This document shows positions 1-11,630 of a stretch of DNA of 64,000 nt, piece after piece. Each line of letters starts with the position of its first letter. The stretch's first letter is position 1. This DNA is from Paramacrobiotus metropolitanus (lineage: Eukaryota > Tardigrada > Eutardigrada > Parachela > Macrobiotidae). Position numbers and translations under genes: made by a program. The DNA lies in NCBI RefSeq assembly GCF_019649055.1, contig NW_026570294.1:496001-560000 (forward strand), written 5' to 3'. Under the pieces are notes generated by a model. It did no database searches. It saw only the letters and a list, made by a program, of their open reading frames with translations, and was not told the DNA's origin.

Positions 1-547
1 GGACCTGTACGTACCATTTCACCATTAAATGAATTAGATTTCATGAAGTACGCGTATACTGTGGCCTTAACTGAGAAAATTACGTAATTGCAGCTTCCGC
101 CTGCAGAAACGAAATTTAAATTTTGTACTGATCAGAGTCATATTTATATGCAATCTAAAGGATGTCTTTATACGTTACATTCAATTTTATCATGTGTTGA
201 AAGTAAAAATTACTGTAATGATCAATGGGAGGAAAAGATTTAACTGTACATATAACTGATATTTATATAAGTAACACCGGTAGATTATCCCCCAAGTTGT
301 GACGTACTTCCGCCACTTAAATAAGGCCCTTTGGGACTGGCGAGTGCTCGTACTGTATAAGTTAAACGCTAAGTACTTGGCCTTTACGTCCTGCATGTCA
401 GAATAACATTAAATAATCGTTTTTAGTACGTTTTCATTATAAATGCCTGATTTTCTTCGGCTTTGGTTTTAATAATGAATTTGTTACAATCAAGTTGATT
501 GAATCAACAATGAAATTAACAATTAAGTATTTCTGAACAAAACGCAC
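1..547. other. AT-rich intergenic sequence
   Basis: No ORF with recognisable protein features, no RNA gene and no repeat array is visible. The only longer frame is a 68-codon minus-strand ORF with no domain-like composition, which I treat as chance. Confidence 0.5.
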
Positions 548-1544
548 TTAACGCGAGGTTCCCAGTGGAAATTCATTTTGGGGTTTATAGCTCATTGTGA
601 GGAATAAAGTCTCCTCTATCAGAATATGGCGCTACCATGTATATAAAAAAATTGTTTACGTTAAAAAAACGATTTTCCGTTATGAGTGCCGAAGGGGGAA
701 GCGCTGTTCAACGGAGAAAAAGCGGCTAGCGCTGCTTTTAGGCTATCCGGGTTATGAATTCAGTCTTTTATGGTCAAGAGCGATGGATGGGATTCTGATG
801 CAAAGCTATTGTTAGCGCAGGTGAAGTAATCAGCCGTTTCAAAAGAATGCTGAGCCGAAGCAATTAGTGAGAGGATGGTGTGATAACTTAGTTGACTGAC
901 GGCTATTGTCTTTGCATGCGGCGTGCGCGTCTGAAGTCTCCAGCCCTTCTGTCCTTTCGTTTGCTTCAATCAGCGTTCCAGCTGTAGATTTTCTGTACTG
1001 AACATAGCGCAACAAAACACGGTAGACTTTAAACGCGTTTCGTGAGAAATCAAACTTAATTTCACAACAAATTAACGCGTTATCAAAAAATTACTCAAAA
1101 AGTGTCATTAAATCGAACACTACCAGCTGAGCTTGTTACACATACCGTTTTTTGATATCATGTAAGCTTTAAGAGTTATAGCAGAAAATGTTCAGGGGCG
1201 GCACCGCCCCACCACCCCTGGATCGGTTTTTTGCACTTTAAATTTTTAATAGCAATGATATTGAAATTTCCAATGTGTGATAAGCTTTCACGCTGTTTCC
1301 GCACCGAATAGCGTTTGCAAAACTTTTTTGGATGAACAGTACTCAGTAAATTTCACTCTGAAATTTTTGACTTTAAAACTTCATAATTAGCTTACTGTGA
1401 GCAAAATAAACTTTTTGCTAACGCTATTATGTAGTAAAATCATTTTCTTGATATATCGTCAAGTGCGTTTGATATAAAGTCTTGCTATGACCGTGTTATA
1501 TGAATTACCGCAAAGGGACCGAACCACTGGGAACCTCGCGTTAA
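548..1544. mobile_element. Putative piggyBac-like non-autonomous element (TTAA target site)
   Basis: Positions 548-568 and 1524-1544 are perfect 21-bp inverted copies. The outer four bases of each are TTAA, which is the target duplication of piggyBac transposons. That leaves 17-bp terminal inverted repeats starting CGCGAGG and an element of 989 bp (552-1540). No transposase ORF is visible inside, so it would depend on an enzyme encoded elsewhere. Known piggyBac ends often begin CCC, and these do not, so the superfamily rests only on the TTAA signature. Confidence 0.5.
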
Positions 1545-3777
1545 ACAGATACTCGTAGTCGTATACAAGTAGCAGTAGTAAGTACTCGTACAATGTTACT
1601 GTACTGTGTACGTCCGCAGAGTAACTATTTTTGCTTAAGAATTCAGTAATATTGTGGATAGTGTATACTAATAATACTATATACAAATATTATTTTGTTG
1701 TTTTCATGTATAACCGGGCCACTCTCCGGTACGATACAGTAAATTTGTGCAAGCCCCTAGTACAAAATGTAATGCATGGAATTAATCGGGTAGAAAATGT
1801 AGTACTAAGTAGTATTTAACAACTGCACTGCACTATTTAACTACTGCACTGCACTGCACGGTAATAATCGTAAGAATTTATTATGAAAATAATCAGATTC
1901 TGAGTTTGCATTAGTACAATACAATTCATACCCTACGTAGTTATTTGCAGTTGCATAGGTGGGTTTGCAGCTTTGAAGGTTCGAATCGTCGTGAGACTGC
2001 TGTCGAGGTTGCCAGGCTGCGAACGTGCCGGTTGCGGATGTCGGGACTGCGGTTCGGCATACGTGCAGGTGAAAAGTGAGCTGGTACAATACAATATTGC
2101 AAGTACAATATTGCAACTCGTACAATCGTTCTGCTGTTTCAACGTTTGATCACTGATGTGCTTAATATTGCTAATTACGCTAGAAATCAAAGGAATCTGT
2201 CGGAGTATGAAAGGATAACAATTTTCGTATGGTCAAAGACTCATAGCCACCATATAATTGCGTCTTTCCAAGAACTACATACGGTTAAACTTAGCTCACA
2301 GCCTCACGATTTCGTTGGATTCCCAACCGCCGGAACTGGAATCTTCGGATGTGTCGGGTACGTTCATTATAATGCGCGTTTTCGTCTTGGCATGACGATA
2401 AGTACTAAAATCGTGCTTCTTCTACTACAAAGTTCTTAACAGTAACATGTATAACGCTAGTTATGTGAATTAACTCAATTAAGTAAGCAAGTATAGTGTC
2501 CTGCATGGTTGAATGGTTGTTAAATGGTGACCAATCCATTCACAACTTTTCACAATCTTTCATTCGGTTCACAACCTTTCGCACTACCTTTCATTCCGTG
2601 CACAACCTTTTCCGGCAGTGCCTTTACATTCGTCGAGTTTACCGGCAGTTGGGAAACATATTTATTTATACTTATTATAAGCTTAATTTTCGACTGAGCT
2701 GTTTGTCTCCAGTTATTTTGAACCGAGTTCTGTGAATACTTCGTAAAATAAAAAAATCTGTAAATTATGTAATATTTCTGTAAATAGCTTGCATTTTCAG
2801 TAAATAGGGCATGATTAAATGCCATATCTATTGTCTCCGCAATCAATTTGAAGACATACAGTGTAGGATCCAGGAATTTAAGTATACATACGATATTATT
2901 ATTTAATCTGTTTTAACTTAATTGGCAAAATTATGATGCGGGAATAATCGCAAAGTTTTCTCTTCTCCCACATCCGCTTACGGGGAACGTGAAAGGCGAA
3001 AAAAACGACTGGGTGTCAACGGAGTGATTAGGTATACAAGGTAGTGCGCTCAATAATTGCTCTGTAGCGCATGAAGTGAAAAGATTTTGAAAAGGAATGG
3101 TCACCATTTAAATTAAACAAAGATCACAGTTTCAGCGTGTGCACCTGTGATCGGTATCGCCGGAAGTACTTCATCGTGCCGCGTTCGGCCTCACGTTCGT
3201 GTCATTAACTTTTCGATTTTTGTTGGTTCATCTGATACTTAAATGTGGCGGCTGTTGGGTATTCGTCAAATGGCTTCTGGTTATCCAAGGAGCTAACGGT
3301 AAGCTTTGTAAAGGAACTGCCGGATGTCATGCAGTATATATGCAGTGTCCACGTTGTAGTTCCTCTTTCGCCCATCGCTCTTTAACAGCTGGCAAATACA
3401 GCAACATCAATTAACAACCAGCACCTGGACTGTCGCTGTACCATTTTATCCAGAGTAACGTATGTAAATTATACCGTAGAGGAAATTTTATTAAGTGTCT
3501 GTTTCTTGCGGTCGACTGAAAGACCGGCGTATCGCGTTAAATGCAGAGTAGCACCGAAACGCGTTAAAGGACAATTCTCTATTCCATCATTTACTGTCTC
3601 CATCCCATCGTTTAAAGGAAAATTTTCCAACCCGGCATTTACAAAATAAAGTATGTGAAATTCGAAATAGGCCAAAAAACAAATTAACTAGCGTGATTAC
3701 TACGGTGGCTACTGGACTACGACCTGAAATTGTGGTCATAAAAAAATGTTGTGTTCGAAGTGTGCCATATCTAGCAC
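1545..3777. other. Intergenic sequence without recognisable genes
   Basis: Several ORFs of 70-98 codons occur here on both strands. They overlap one another, have low-complexity or inconsistent composition and show no domain or splice pattern I could build on. A short run of CTGCA-type direct repeats lies near 1820-1860. I see nothing else to annotate. Confidence 0.4.
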
Positions 3778-3990
3778 AATTTGTGCAAGCTCACCTTGAG
3801 GATGACGGGACAAGGCTTGTCTTAGCGCAATTGCGCAGACTCGCCGGATGACGGGAGACGAACTGACGGAGCCCGCCGGAGGGATAACATGAGGTTCGCT
3901 GTAGCGCAACTGCGCAAGCTCACCTCACGTGGCTGATGCGGGAACGGCTCGCTTGAGTGCAATTTGCACCAGCTCACCACACAGGCAGTG
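3778..3990. repeat. Degenerate GC-rich direct repeat, about four units
   Basis: A motif of the form GCGCAANTGCGCAAGCTCACC recurs in variant form near 3780, 3828, 3903 and 3958, with spacing of roughly 50-80 bp. The sequence before several copies is also shared, for example GGCTNGT-N-TAG. The block is clearly more GC-rich than its surroundings. Each core is close to palindromic (GCGCAATTGCGC). It has no coding potential that I can recognise. Confidence 0.5.
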
Positions 3991-6900
3991 GTATAGGCCC
4001 CGGGCGATGGAAGGACGTCCGATGATCTGTAAATACAAAAATGCATATTAGTAATCTTCTGGTCTTCTTAATTTGTTATAATTTAAGTTCAGTGTCACGC
4101 TCCTTTATAGCATGCAAAATTGTTTGGTCTAGCTTGTTAAACTCGTCTTCTTGGTTTGGTGCTATTCGGTTCATCGTGGCTCTCGTATTGGTTGGAACAA
4201 TTAATGTTGGTACGAGTACACTGTATATGTGAACTTCAGTAGCTTGTCTTTTAGCGAGGTAAAGGCTACCGGTACGGTAGCGCCATTATTCTGTTTCCCT
4301 AACTTCTCTACTTCCTGCAATTCAGTTGCTCAATCAGTGTCTCCTGTTGACTAAAACAGGTCTCGGTTACCAGGACGAGTTTTCTATAACAACTGAACCC
4401 TGTTAAAACACAGTTATCTGTCCCGTTCGCGAAATTCTTGTGGTTTAGCTGGTAAAAACGATAAGTCACAAACGGTGCGGGGCGATACCGAAGACTGGTT
4501 CCTGTCCTTCACGCCAGTTGTCGTGTTGTGAGTTTATATTCATCTTGCAGCTCATGAGCTTCTCTACAGCAGCAGATCATGGTGATTGTGTAATTGTGCA
4601 TGAGATCGTTATTCGCGAAGTTGCGGTGGTTTGTGTGCACTGTAGATAAGAGTGCGCTGTTGAAGGTACAGTACTTACTAATTGATGAGCTGGATGTAAT
4701 TTTCATATTGAGCCTATAGCACAGGTGAAAGTTAGGTTAGTTCTTCAGCTGCAGTACTTTTATGGTTTGAAAAAATGACGCATCATCTGTCATCCTTGAC
4801 CTGCGCTGTTCGCCGTGCTAAAAGTACGAGTATGATACAAGGTATTGCCAGCCGTTGTGCGAATCCCTGATTGGATTTCCGTATTTGGTGCCCTTTATAT
4901 GACCACATCGGTGGGCTCAAAAGGTGCACCGGGAACGGAACTCTTTTCGCCAAACTTTCATAGACGAAGAATTTACAGGTTTTTGTTAGTGATACCTATT
5001 TAAAAATCGGATTGCAGCCTGCATTACACTAAGGATCAAAATTGCGAAGACTATAATGTTATGCTAATTCTGCTACATTCTATAATTACCTAGTAAGCGA
5101 CGAAATCGTTTTACATTTTCCACACAAGGCATAATGTTAAATGTTGGCGCACCACACGAAAAATGTAAAAAGAACTAATTAGAAAGCAATATTGATGAAA
5201 GCTGTCACTGCAGCAACTAAGCATATTTTCGTAACTTTTATCTACACGTGTAATGTAACTGCATACTGCATCGGCGTAACTCCATTGGCGTTCTATTAAT
5301 TTGTCCACCATTCATTTTGTCCACCGTTTATTTTGTCCACGAATCATTGTAGCAGCGGTGTATTCTTTATTAACACGACTACTCGCTACGGAGCCAACCA
5401 GACAACTAAATGCTAAAAAATTAACAACAACACTGGACATTGCTATACCTTGCTAGGGCGCATTATCCGTAGGACATCATCCAGATTCACGAGATACCGT
5501 ACAACATATTATGTACGAATACGTGCATACACTACACTATGTCTGCTAATACGTCGATTAAGGCGTTGCTTGCCCGCCGCCCATTTGAAATTCCCTGAGA
5601 TTTCTCCAAGTGCAATATTTCTCACGTTTACGATGGAAAGTTAAAAGCGTACGGTAGAACAGAAAAATCCCAGTATTTCTTCTAGCCCTGTCAGTGCGTC
5701 GTCTCTTCTGTTGCAAATAAAACTCGTTTTTGGGCAGAACACTGAAATTTCTTTTTCTGTTCTTAACCCGGAAACCCAGCTAACCAAAGGTTTCTGCTGT
5801 GCTAGCGCTGCATTCCATCTCCAGTTTTGCTGCTCTTTGCAATTCAGTAAGTCCGCGGCTGAATCACTGTTTGCTACCGATTAGTCTGGTTGCAACTGAT
5901 TAGGAATGATTCTGAGAATATTCATACAAAATCCGAGTTGCCATCTGTTACAGTAAAGACACAAAGACTCTTTTGTTCAATATTCCACAAATAGAGAGTA
6001 AGGGCTAAGGAGAGACTTGTTGATCGCATTGATTCGAATCAACTCGCAGATGCCTCAACGGTTTACTGCGACAGGTATTACAGTAGATGTCTCAAAATCC
6101 TCTTCATTTGTTTGTTTGTTTCTTTCAGCTTAATGTCTACAACAATCAGGACAACCCTGCTCGAGATTGTAGACTACCACAAAAGAATGTGCTTCCATAT
6201 TAATGAAAGCACTGCACTGCACAAACAAAGAACAATACAAAAGGAAGCTACAATAAAGGAAAATGCTTAGCATTAAGGAAGCTTTTGGTCCAATTTAATT
6301 TAATTTCATGGAAACTAGTAAAGAGTACGATCCCCAGAATTCTATATACCGGTACCTGTTTTACCTCGTATTTACTATCTCCGTGAATGATTTGCCCAAG
6401 CTTTTAACCAGCAAATATACGGCTAAAAAATTCGCAGAGCACATCACTTTGCTCTACAATTTCTACACGACTAGAACTTATTTGGATGCCGCAAATACTG
6501 TACATTGACCAGTGTTTTGCCAGAAGTATCTAAGTGCGGAGACAGACAAACAGGGAATGCTGTTGACACTCTTCGCCAATCTTTGGTGACTGCCTGTCCG
6601 GCCCTGTCGGGGCCTGGTATGAAAACCTAACGTTCGAGTTCCTAAATAGGCTGTTTACCGTATTCACAACTGATAAAACCGTGTTTAGTTTTGATTGCAT
6701 ATAAAATATTATGTAATCTAAAACTTGCAACAGCGCTGGCGAATGATCAATCGCGCCACACCTTGCTTTGACGATGTAATAAACACCGTGTCCCGACAGT
6801 AAACATGCGTAATAATTTATGGATACGCAGAGCCCGCAGAGGGACGTTATCGTTTTGGCTCTTGACGTGCTTACAGATTACAGTGCACTAAATTGTGTCA

Positions 6901-7701
6901 ATAATTTAATATTTACATCTGCCATTGAGTAATTTCAGAGTTGGACACTTTTCCGTGCAAAAACTGATTTTATTTGGCGCGGACGACGATGCTGATTGGT
7001 TTTTGGGATTTTAACCATCCTTGCAAGCAGCAATGAAAATTTTTGGTATACAATATACGAGAAGAAAAAACAAATTATAAATATTGTAGATTAGGGATGC
7101 TTAGTTCTACATGCCGTTTCCTTTAAGTTCACCTTCAGGGGAAACCATGTTGGTGACTTCATGGATCTATGAATAGAAACTAATTATTTTTGTTGTACAT
7201 ATTCTTTGTATTCGCCGGTGAAGATGCGGTATAGTAGCCACGAGATGTTTTACTGCAACGTGCGGCGAAATGGGAACATGTTACGCACTTTGGCGACCAT
7301 ATTGCGGCAAAATTATCATAGGCAAAGAACCGTTTTGCTGCAAAGGTTGTCGGAAATACAGATAACTACTTTGACCAAATAGAGCATAAGCAGCGAGCCT
7401 ATATATACATACGTAACACGCGCAGTGCATTTTGTGCAGTACACACGCTGCGGCACCGGTTGATACGCGAAATGAAGTACTGATTACATTTTAAAAAGGT
7501 GCGTCGTGGCAGCCACTTCAGCTGATTTTACATTTCGGCATTTGGTCAATTTTGTGTTTTCGTCGATGATTGCATTCATAGCAGTTTACATGACTGGACG
7601 AATACGAGGGCATTCAATATTGTACACGCAAAAGCCAAACGTTTGATACACGTGTGTATCATATTTTATATTGCTCACAAAGGGAAAGTGGATTATTTAC
7701 A
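3991..7701. other. Long gene-poor region
   Basis: No coding exon is supported in this 3.7 kb. A three-unit direct repeat containing TTTGTCCAC is at 5296-5341. The remaining ORFs of 63-66 codons have no motif content. A promoter for the gene starting near 7702 presumably lies at the right edge, but I cannot point to its elements. Confidence 0.4.
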
Positions 7702-9041
7702 ATGGGAGCAACTGCCTCAGCAGCATATGCGTTCCTGGAAGCGGAGAAGAAGACGTGGATAGAGCATACATTGGTTTACGATGAACCGGTTCGGATGGCC
7801 AATTTAAAATATCTTGCCGACTTTGAGGACGGCAAGAATATCTTTCTAGTTTCATGAGAAGCAGTTGGGGTAACAAAGAATTCGAGCACTGGTTTGTGAC
7901 CAACGGGACGCAGTTCCTGGAGTTTGGGTCGATTGATGCCAATATTTACAATGCCCGGGTTACCATCAATACGAATCCTCGCTACAATTACCCCATCTAT
8001 ATCCACGACGTCAAGAGTTGTCGTCCGATGAATGAGCATATGCGGAATCGTATGCGACATGTGATCGGCCTGTCTAACTATTCGCTGTGCCTGCGCAACT
8101 GTGAACACGTGGCCAACTATGTCTTCCGTGGCCGCTGGGTTAGCAGTCAGATGGACGATCACGGTAACGGTGAATTGATACAATATTTTCGCTCGTATAT
8201 GATGGACAACAGGAAGCGACTGATCAACACATTCCCGGTTCCCATTCGATCCCACTTTCCAGTCACTAGTGCAGCTAAACACGAGTCAATGTATTCCTTT
8301 ATTCTGGATAATTATATATTTAGCCGCATCGAATACTACCTGGATTACGAAGACGATACATACAATGTCCTGGTGTTAGGGCCGACGGGCGCCGGCAAGT
8401 CGCATCTGATCAACGTCTTCTTCAATCAGAACATCTGCGAATCTGACGTAAGCCATCAAAGTGTTACCAGAGAGATTGTTTTTGTTCGTGGACGTGGTAA
8501 GGTGTACAATCCAAAGAAAAGAACTTACGAGGAGCGAAACATTGTGGTGGCGGATACGATTGGTCTATGCGACACCGAATGGGAGGATGAAAAGGTTATC
8601 AGTCTGATTCGCAATCGTGTCAGCTCCAACTTCAAGTACATTGACGCTGTGTACGTGGTATTTCGTGCGGATCGGTTGTTGAAAGAACATGTGGCGAATA
8701 TCCGGCGTATTTTGGAATGGCTGCAATATGCGACAGGTGAAAACTATTTAAGATTCCTCTTTGTGGGAACGTATGCGGATTATTTAACCACAGAAAAGAA
8801 GAATTTCTTACGGGTCGAAGCGACGGGCATGTTCCAATTGAAAGACACTAGCCGGACGATTCTCCCCACCGGCGACAGCATACAGTCGCTGGTGTATACC
8901 GGCTTTCCGCCGGAGGATTCACTAAACGATAAAACAAAAGAACGAACGGAGCAGTGCTGGCGAGAACTGCGTGTTCTGCTGAAACATCCGGGTTTATGCA
9001 ATCGTATCAACTTGAATAAGGGGCTCTGCAATATTCTGTAA
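7702..9041 (+). CDS. LRAT-like domain fused to an AIG1/septin-like P-loop GTPase
   Basis: The main frame (7854-9041, 395 codons) opens with an LRAT/NlpC-P60-like thiol domain: a candidate catalytic His in EFEHWFV (residues 9-15), then the family signature NCEHVANY near residue 82. LRAT enzymes transfer or hydrolyse acyl chains through the His and the Cys of that signature. The second half is a GTPase: P loop GPTGAGKS near residue 178, G3 motif DTIGLCDTEW near 235, and a weak G4 (VGTYADY) near 305. The end LCNIL is a CaaX-type prenylation signal. An upstream frame starting at 7702 begins MGATAS, an N-myristoylation consensus, but stops at 7857 in another frame. A short intron (donor near 7771, acceptor TTTCTAG before 7850) or one indel must join it. 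If the upstream frame does not belong, translation starts at 7854. Substrate and partners are unknown; membrane attachment is inferred. Confidence 0.72.
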
Positions 9042-9584
9042 GGTAATCGAAGCCGGCACATCGCGATACAGTTTACCTGGTTCTGGTACTGGTTGTTCTA
9101 TTCTCATTAAAAATTATTCTTTAATGCTACTAATCAATTTTTTGTGAGTAGATTGCATACTGGAAGATTTTTGTTTTGTCTTGTTTCTTCTGCAGCGCCG
9201 CAAACCTGTTCATTCAATTTCTATGACCGCCAATTTCAAATCAAGTCACAATAATAACATCCCGTATCTTCCTTGCATTTGGCTGTGGTTGCATTGACTT
9301 TATCCAAAGTACGTTACTCCTGTACATAGCACTATCGATTCAATAAACTAATTTGAGGCATTTCCAGAATACACGTTTCTTCTGGTTAGAATATGGATAG
9401 CGGAAAGCCTCATGGCGCATGAAAATCTTTTGCCAATTAAAGTTACGTAACGCAATATTGAACAAAGTCAGAAACATCAGGCTTTTTACATTTAGCCAAG
9501 CTGCAAAAAATCACATTAATTACACCGTGGCAGCTCTTCCAAATTGCATTCGTGCGCTTCTCAATTGGTGCGTACGGAACGTTC
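9042..9584. other. 3' flank of the LRAT-GTPase gene
   Basis: No exon is seen. AATAAACT near 9341 is a possible polyadenylation signal for the gene that ends at 9041. Otherwise featureless. Confidence 0.35.
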
Positions 9585-9810
9585 TTGCCTTTCCTAAGGT
9601 TCCTCTCTGGTACGCCCACGGCCTACCGACTGTCCATCGTAGGTGTGGTAACCGTGTCCCGAATGGCGATGTACTGGGCATCTCACGAAGTTTCTGGCGC
9701 AGTAACCAGACGCGATTGATGAGCTCATCCGTTTAGATCTGAAGACTATGTCAATCCGATTGACATAGACCTGGTTGCCGGTGCCCTCCTAATTAGTAAA
9801 CCGCCAGGAT
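9585..9810 (-). pseudogene. Relic of the secreted beta-module gene family (3' end)
   Basis: On the minus strand this stretch is recognisably similar to the 3' coding end of the gene at 14652-15133, including the segment encoding the WAY-RG tail and the preceding module. It carries several small indels and in-frame stops, and no upstream exons can be found. It lies between the LRAT-GTPase gene and its pseudogene. I read it as a decayed third copy of the family at 11.6-16.5 kb. Confidence 0.6.
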
Positions 9811-10269
9811 TTTTTTAAATGTTTAAAATTTAATCAATTAAATTAGTTTTAATTTGTTCAAGCGTATTGTCATGTGTATTGATGCTGCAGAAATAAAGTG
9901 TAAGTTTCTCATCTCATTCACAACTAAGGAAAGACTACTGCGTAATGATTTTGGATGTGTTTTCAGTGTTTGAAATTTGATCGTTTTAATTTCGTATTGT
10001 AAACCCGCGCAGGCGTTTAAGTATGACGTTGTGTCGTCGCGACAAATGGCTGGGCCTCGTTTGGGATTTCTCGATAGCTTAGATCGGCTGCAGAGATTCA
10101 TGGACAGAATTACGCGCAGTCACCTGCGCCATTGCGAGAGAGCTGCGCTAGTTGTTTTGGGTTTGTGATTTGCTTTTGAGAAAAAAACATGTAGGGGTAG
10201 TGTGTCGGGCCGTTGCTTTAAAGTTTTAGTTTCACGGATCCGGTGCGGTAAGTCGGTAAGTCAACACCT
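9811..10269. other. Intergenic sequence
   Basis: Nothing recognisable is present. In particular, no LRAT-domain exon lies upstream of the truncated GTPase copy that begins at about 10270. Confidence 0.4.
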
Positions 10270-11072
10270 TCCCTTCAGCTCGTCATTACGGCGAAACCGG
10301 AATGCCTCTACTCGTTTGTTCGGGGTAATTATACATTCAGCCGGATCGAGTACTACCTGGATTACGAAGATGACACGTACAATGTCCTAGTGGCTTGTCG
10401 TTGGGCCGACGGGCGCCGGCAAATCGCATTTGATCAACGCCTTCTTCAACCAGAACGTCTGCGACTCCACGGTCAGTCATCATAGTGTTAGTCGGGAGAT
10501 TGTGTTTGTGCGGGGACGGGGTCAGGTGTATTCAGTCCCTGCAGAAAAACCTACGAGGAACGGAACATTGTGGTGGCGGATACGATCGGGCTTTGTGACA
10601 CCGAATGGGACGACGATAAGGTGATCAATCTGATCCGCACTCGGGTCAGCTCCAATTTCAAGTGCATTGACGCTGTCTATGTAGTGTTTCGGACGGATCG
10701 GTTGCTAAAGGAGTACGTTGCCAACATCCAGCGTATCCTGCAATGGCTGAAATACCCCACGGGCGAGAACTTTCGCAGATTCCTCTTTGTGGGAACCCAT
10801 GCGGACCATGTGTCCACGGAAAAGAAGGATGCTTTGCGTGCCGATGTAACGAGCATGTTCCAGTTGAAAGACACCGGCCGAACAATCGAGCACACCGGGG
10901 AACGCGTTCAGTCGCTGGTGTATACCGGCTTTCCTCCGGAGGATTCACTGAACGACCGGACCAGAGCGAAGACGGAGAGATGCTGGCGCGGGAGTTGCGC
11001 ACGCTACTACTGCATCCGGCTTCATGCAATCGTCTCACCTTGAACCAGGGAGGCTACTGCACTATTCTGTAA
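10270..11072 (+). pseudogene. 5'-truncated, frameshifted copy of the LRAT-GTPase gene
   Basis: Similarity to the GTPase half of the 7.7-kb gene is strong from about 10270, just after a CCTTCAG acceptor-like site, to the stop at 11072. The LRAT half is missing. Compared with the first copy there is an insertion of about 8 bp immediately before the P loop (near 10390), a further 2-bp gain near 10535 and another 2-bp gain near 10993. The sum is a multiple of three, so the last codons return to frame and still encode a CTIL CaaX-like end. The P loop, the DTIGLCDTEW G3 motif and the THAD motif all survive as text but in different frames. I call it a pseudogene; assembly error in three places is less likely. 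Confidence 0.75.
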
Positions 11073-11630
11073 GGTTATCAGTACCGGCACGGGCGGCACA
11101 TTGCAAATTGTGGTACTTACTCCGCTGGTTTTTGCAACAGCTGTTTTACGTTCTGTTTATGATCTTCTAGTTATGCTATCGCTTTGTTTAAGTGCAAATC
11201 TTAGTACTTTTCTTTTATTTTGTTTAACAGCCTTTGTAGTTTTTGGTATACAAAGGAGATTTCGTGTTCATTCAGTTTTATGATGGCCGTATGTTTAATG
11301 CAACAACCTCGCGTTTTACACTTCTCCCTTATACTGGTTGCGATCTGTCCGAAGTAGGAGATTAAATAGTACTTAAATTGTAAATGATTAGTTAGAAGGC
11401 GATCGGCAAGAAGCTGTTTATTTTCACATTTACACACATTGTCACACGTACATGTATCGAAGAACTTTCGACTTATGGTGGTCGGAATTTGGAAACAAAA
11501 GTTAATTGCCTGGTAACTCGCCAGTATACGTGTACCAGTACATGACAACAGTATAATTAAGTATTAAATGGATTGCATACTGCTCAACCGGAAACAGTTT
11601 ACAAAGTATTTGTATTTAACCGGTACATCT
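11073..11630. other. Intergenic gap between convergent genes
   Basis: The region holds the 3' flanks of the plus-strand GTPase copy and the minus-strand secreted-protein gene. Small ORFs here have no features. Confidence 0.35.

Noticed and set aside
1180-1225. GGGGCGGCACCGCCCC palindrome as a CRISPR, terminator or origin feature
   Set aside because: It is a single short palindrome inside a eukaryotic transposon-like element; nothing supports a prokaryotic feature.
3199-3414. Hydrophobic start followed by a Cys-rich stretch
   Set aside because: The frame begins with GTG, not ATG. The cysteines do not form a known spacing and no acceptor site supports an exon.
7776-8282. Minus-strand ORF of 168 codons
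   Set aside because: It is antisense to the LRAT domain, with no domain content.
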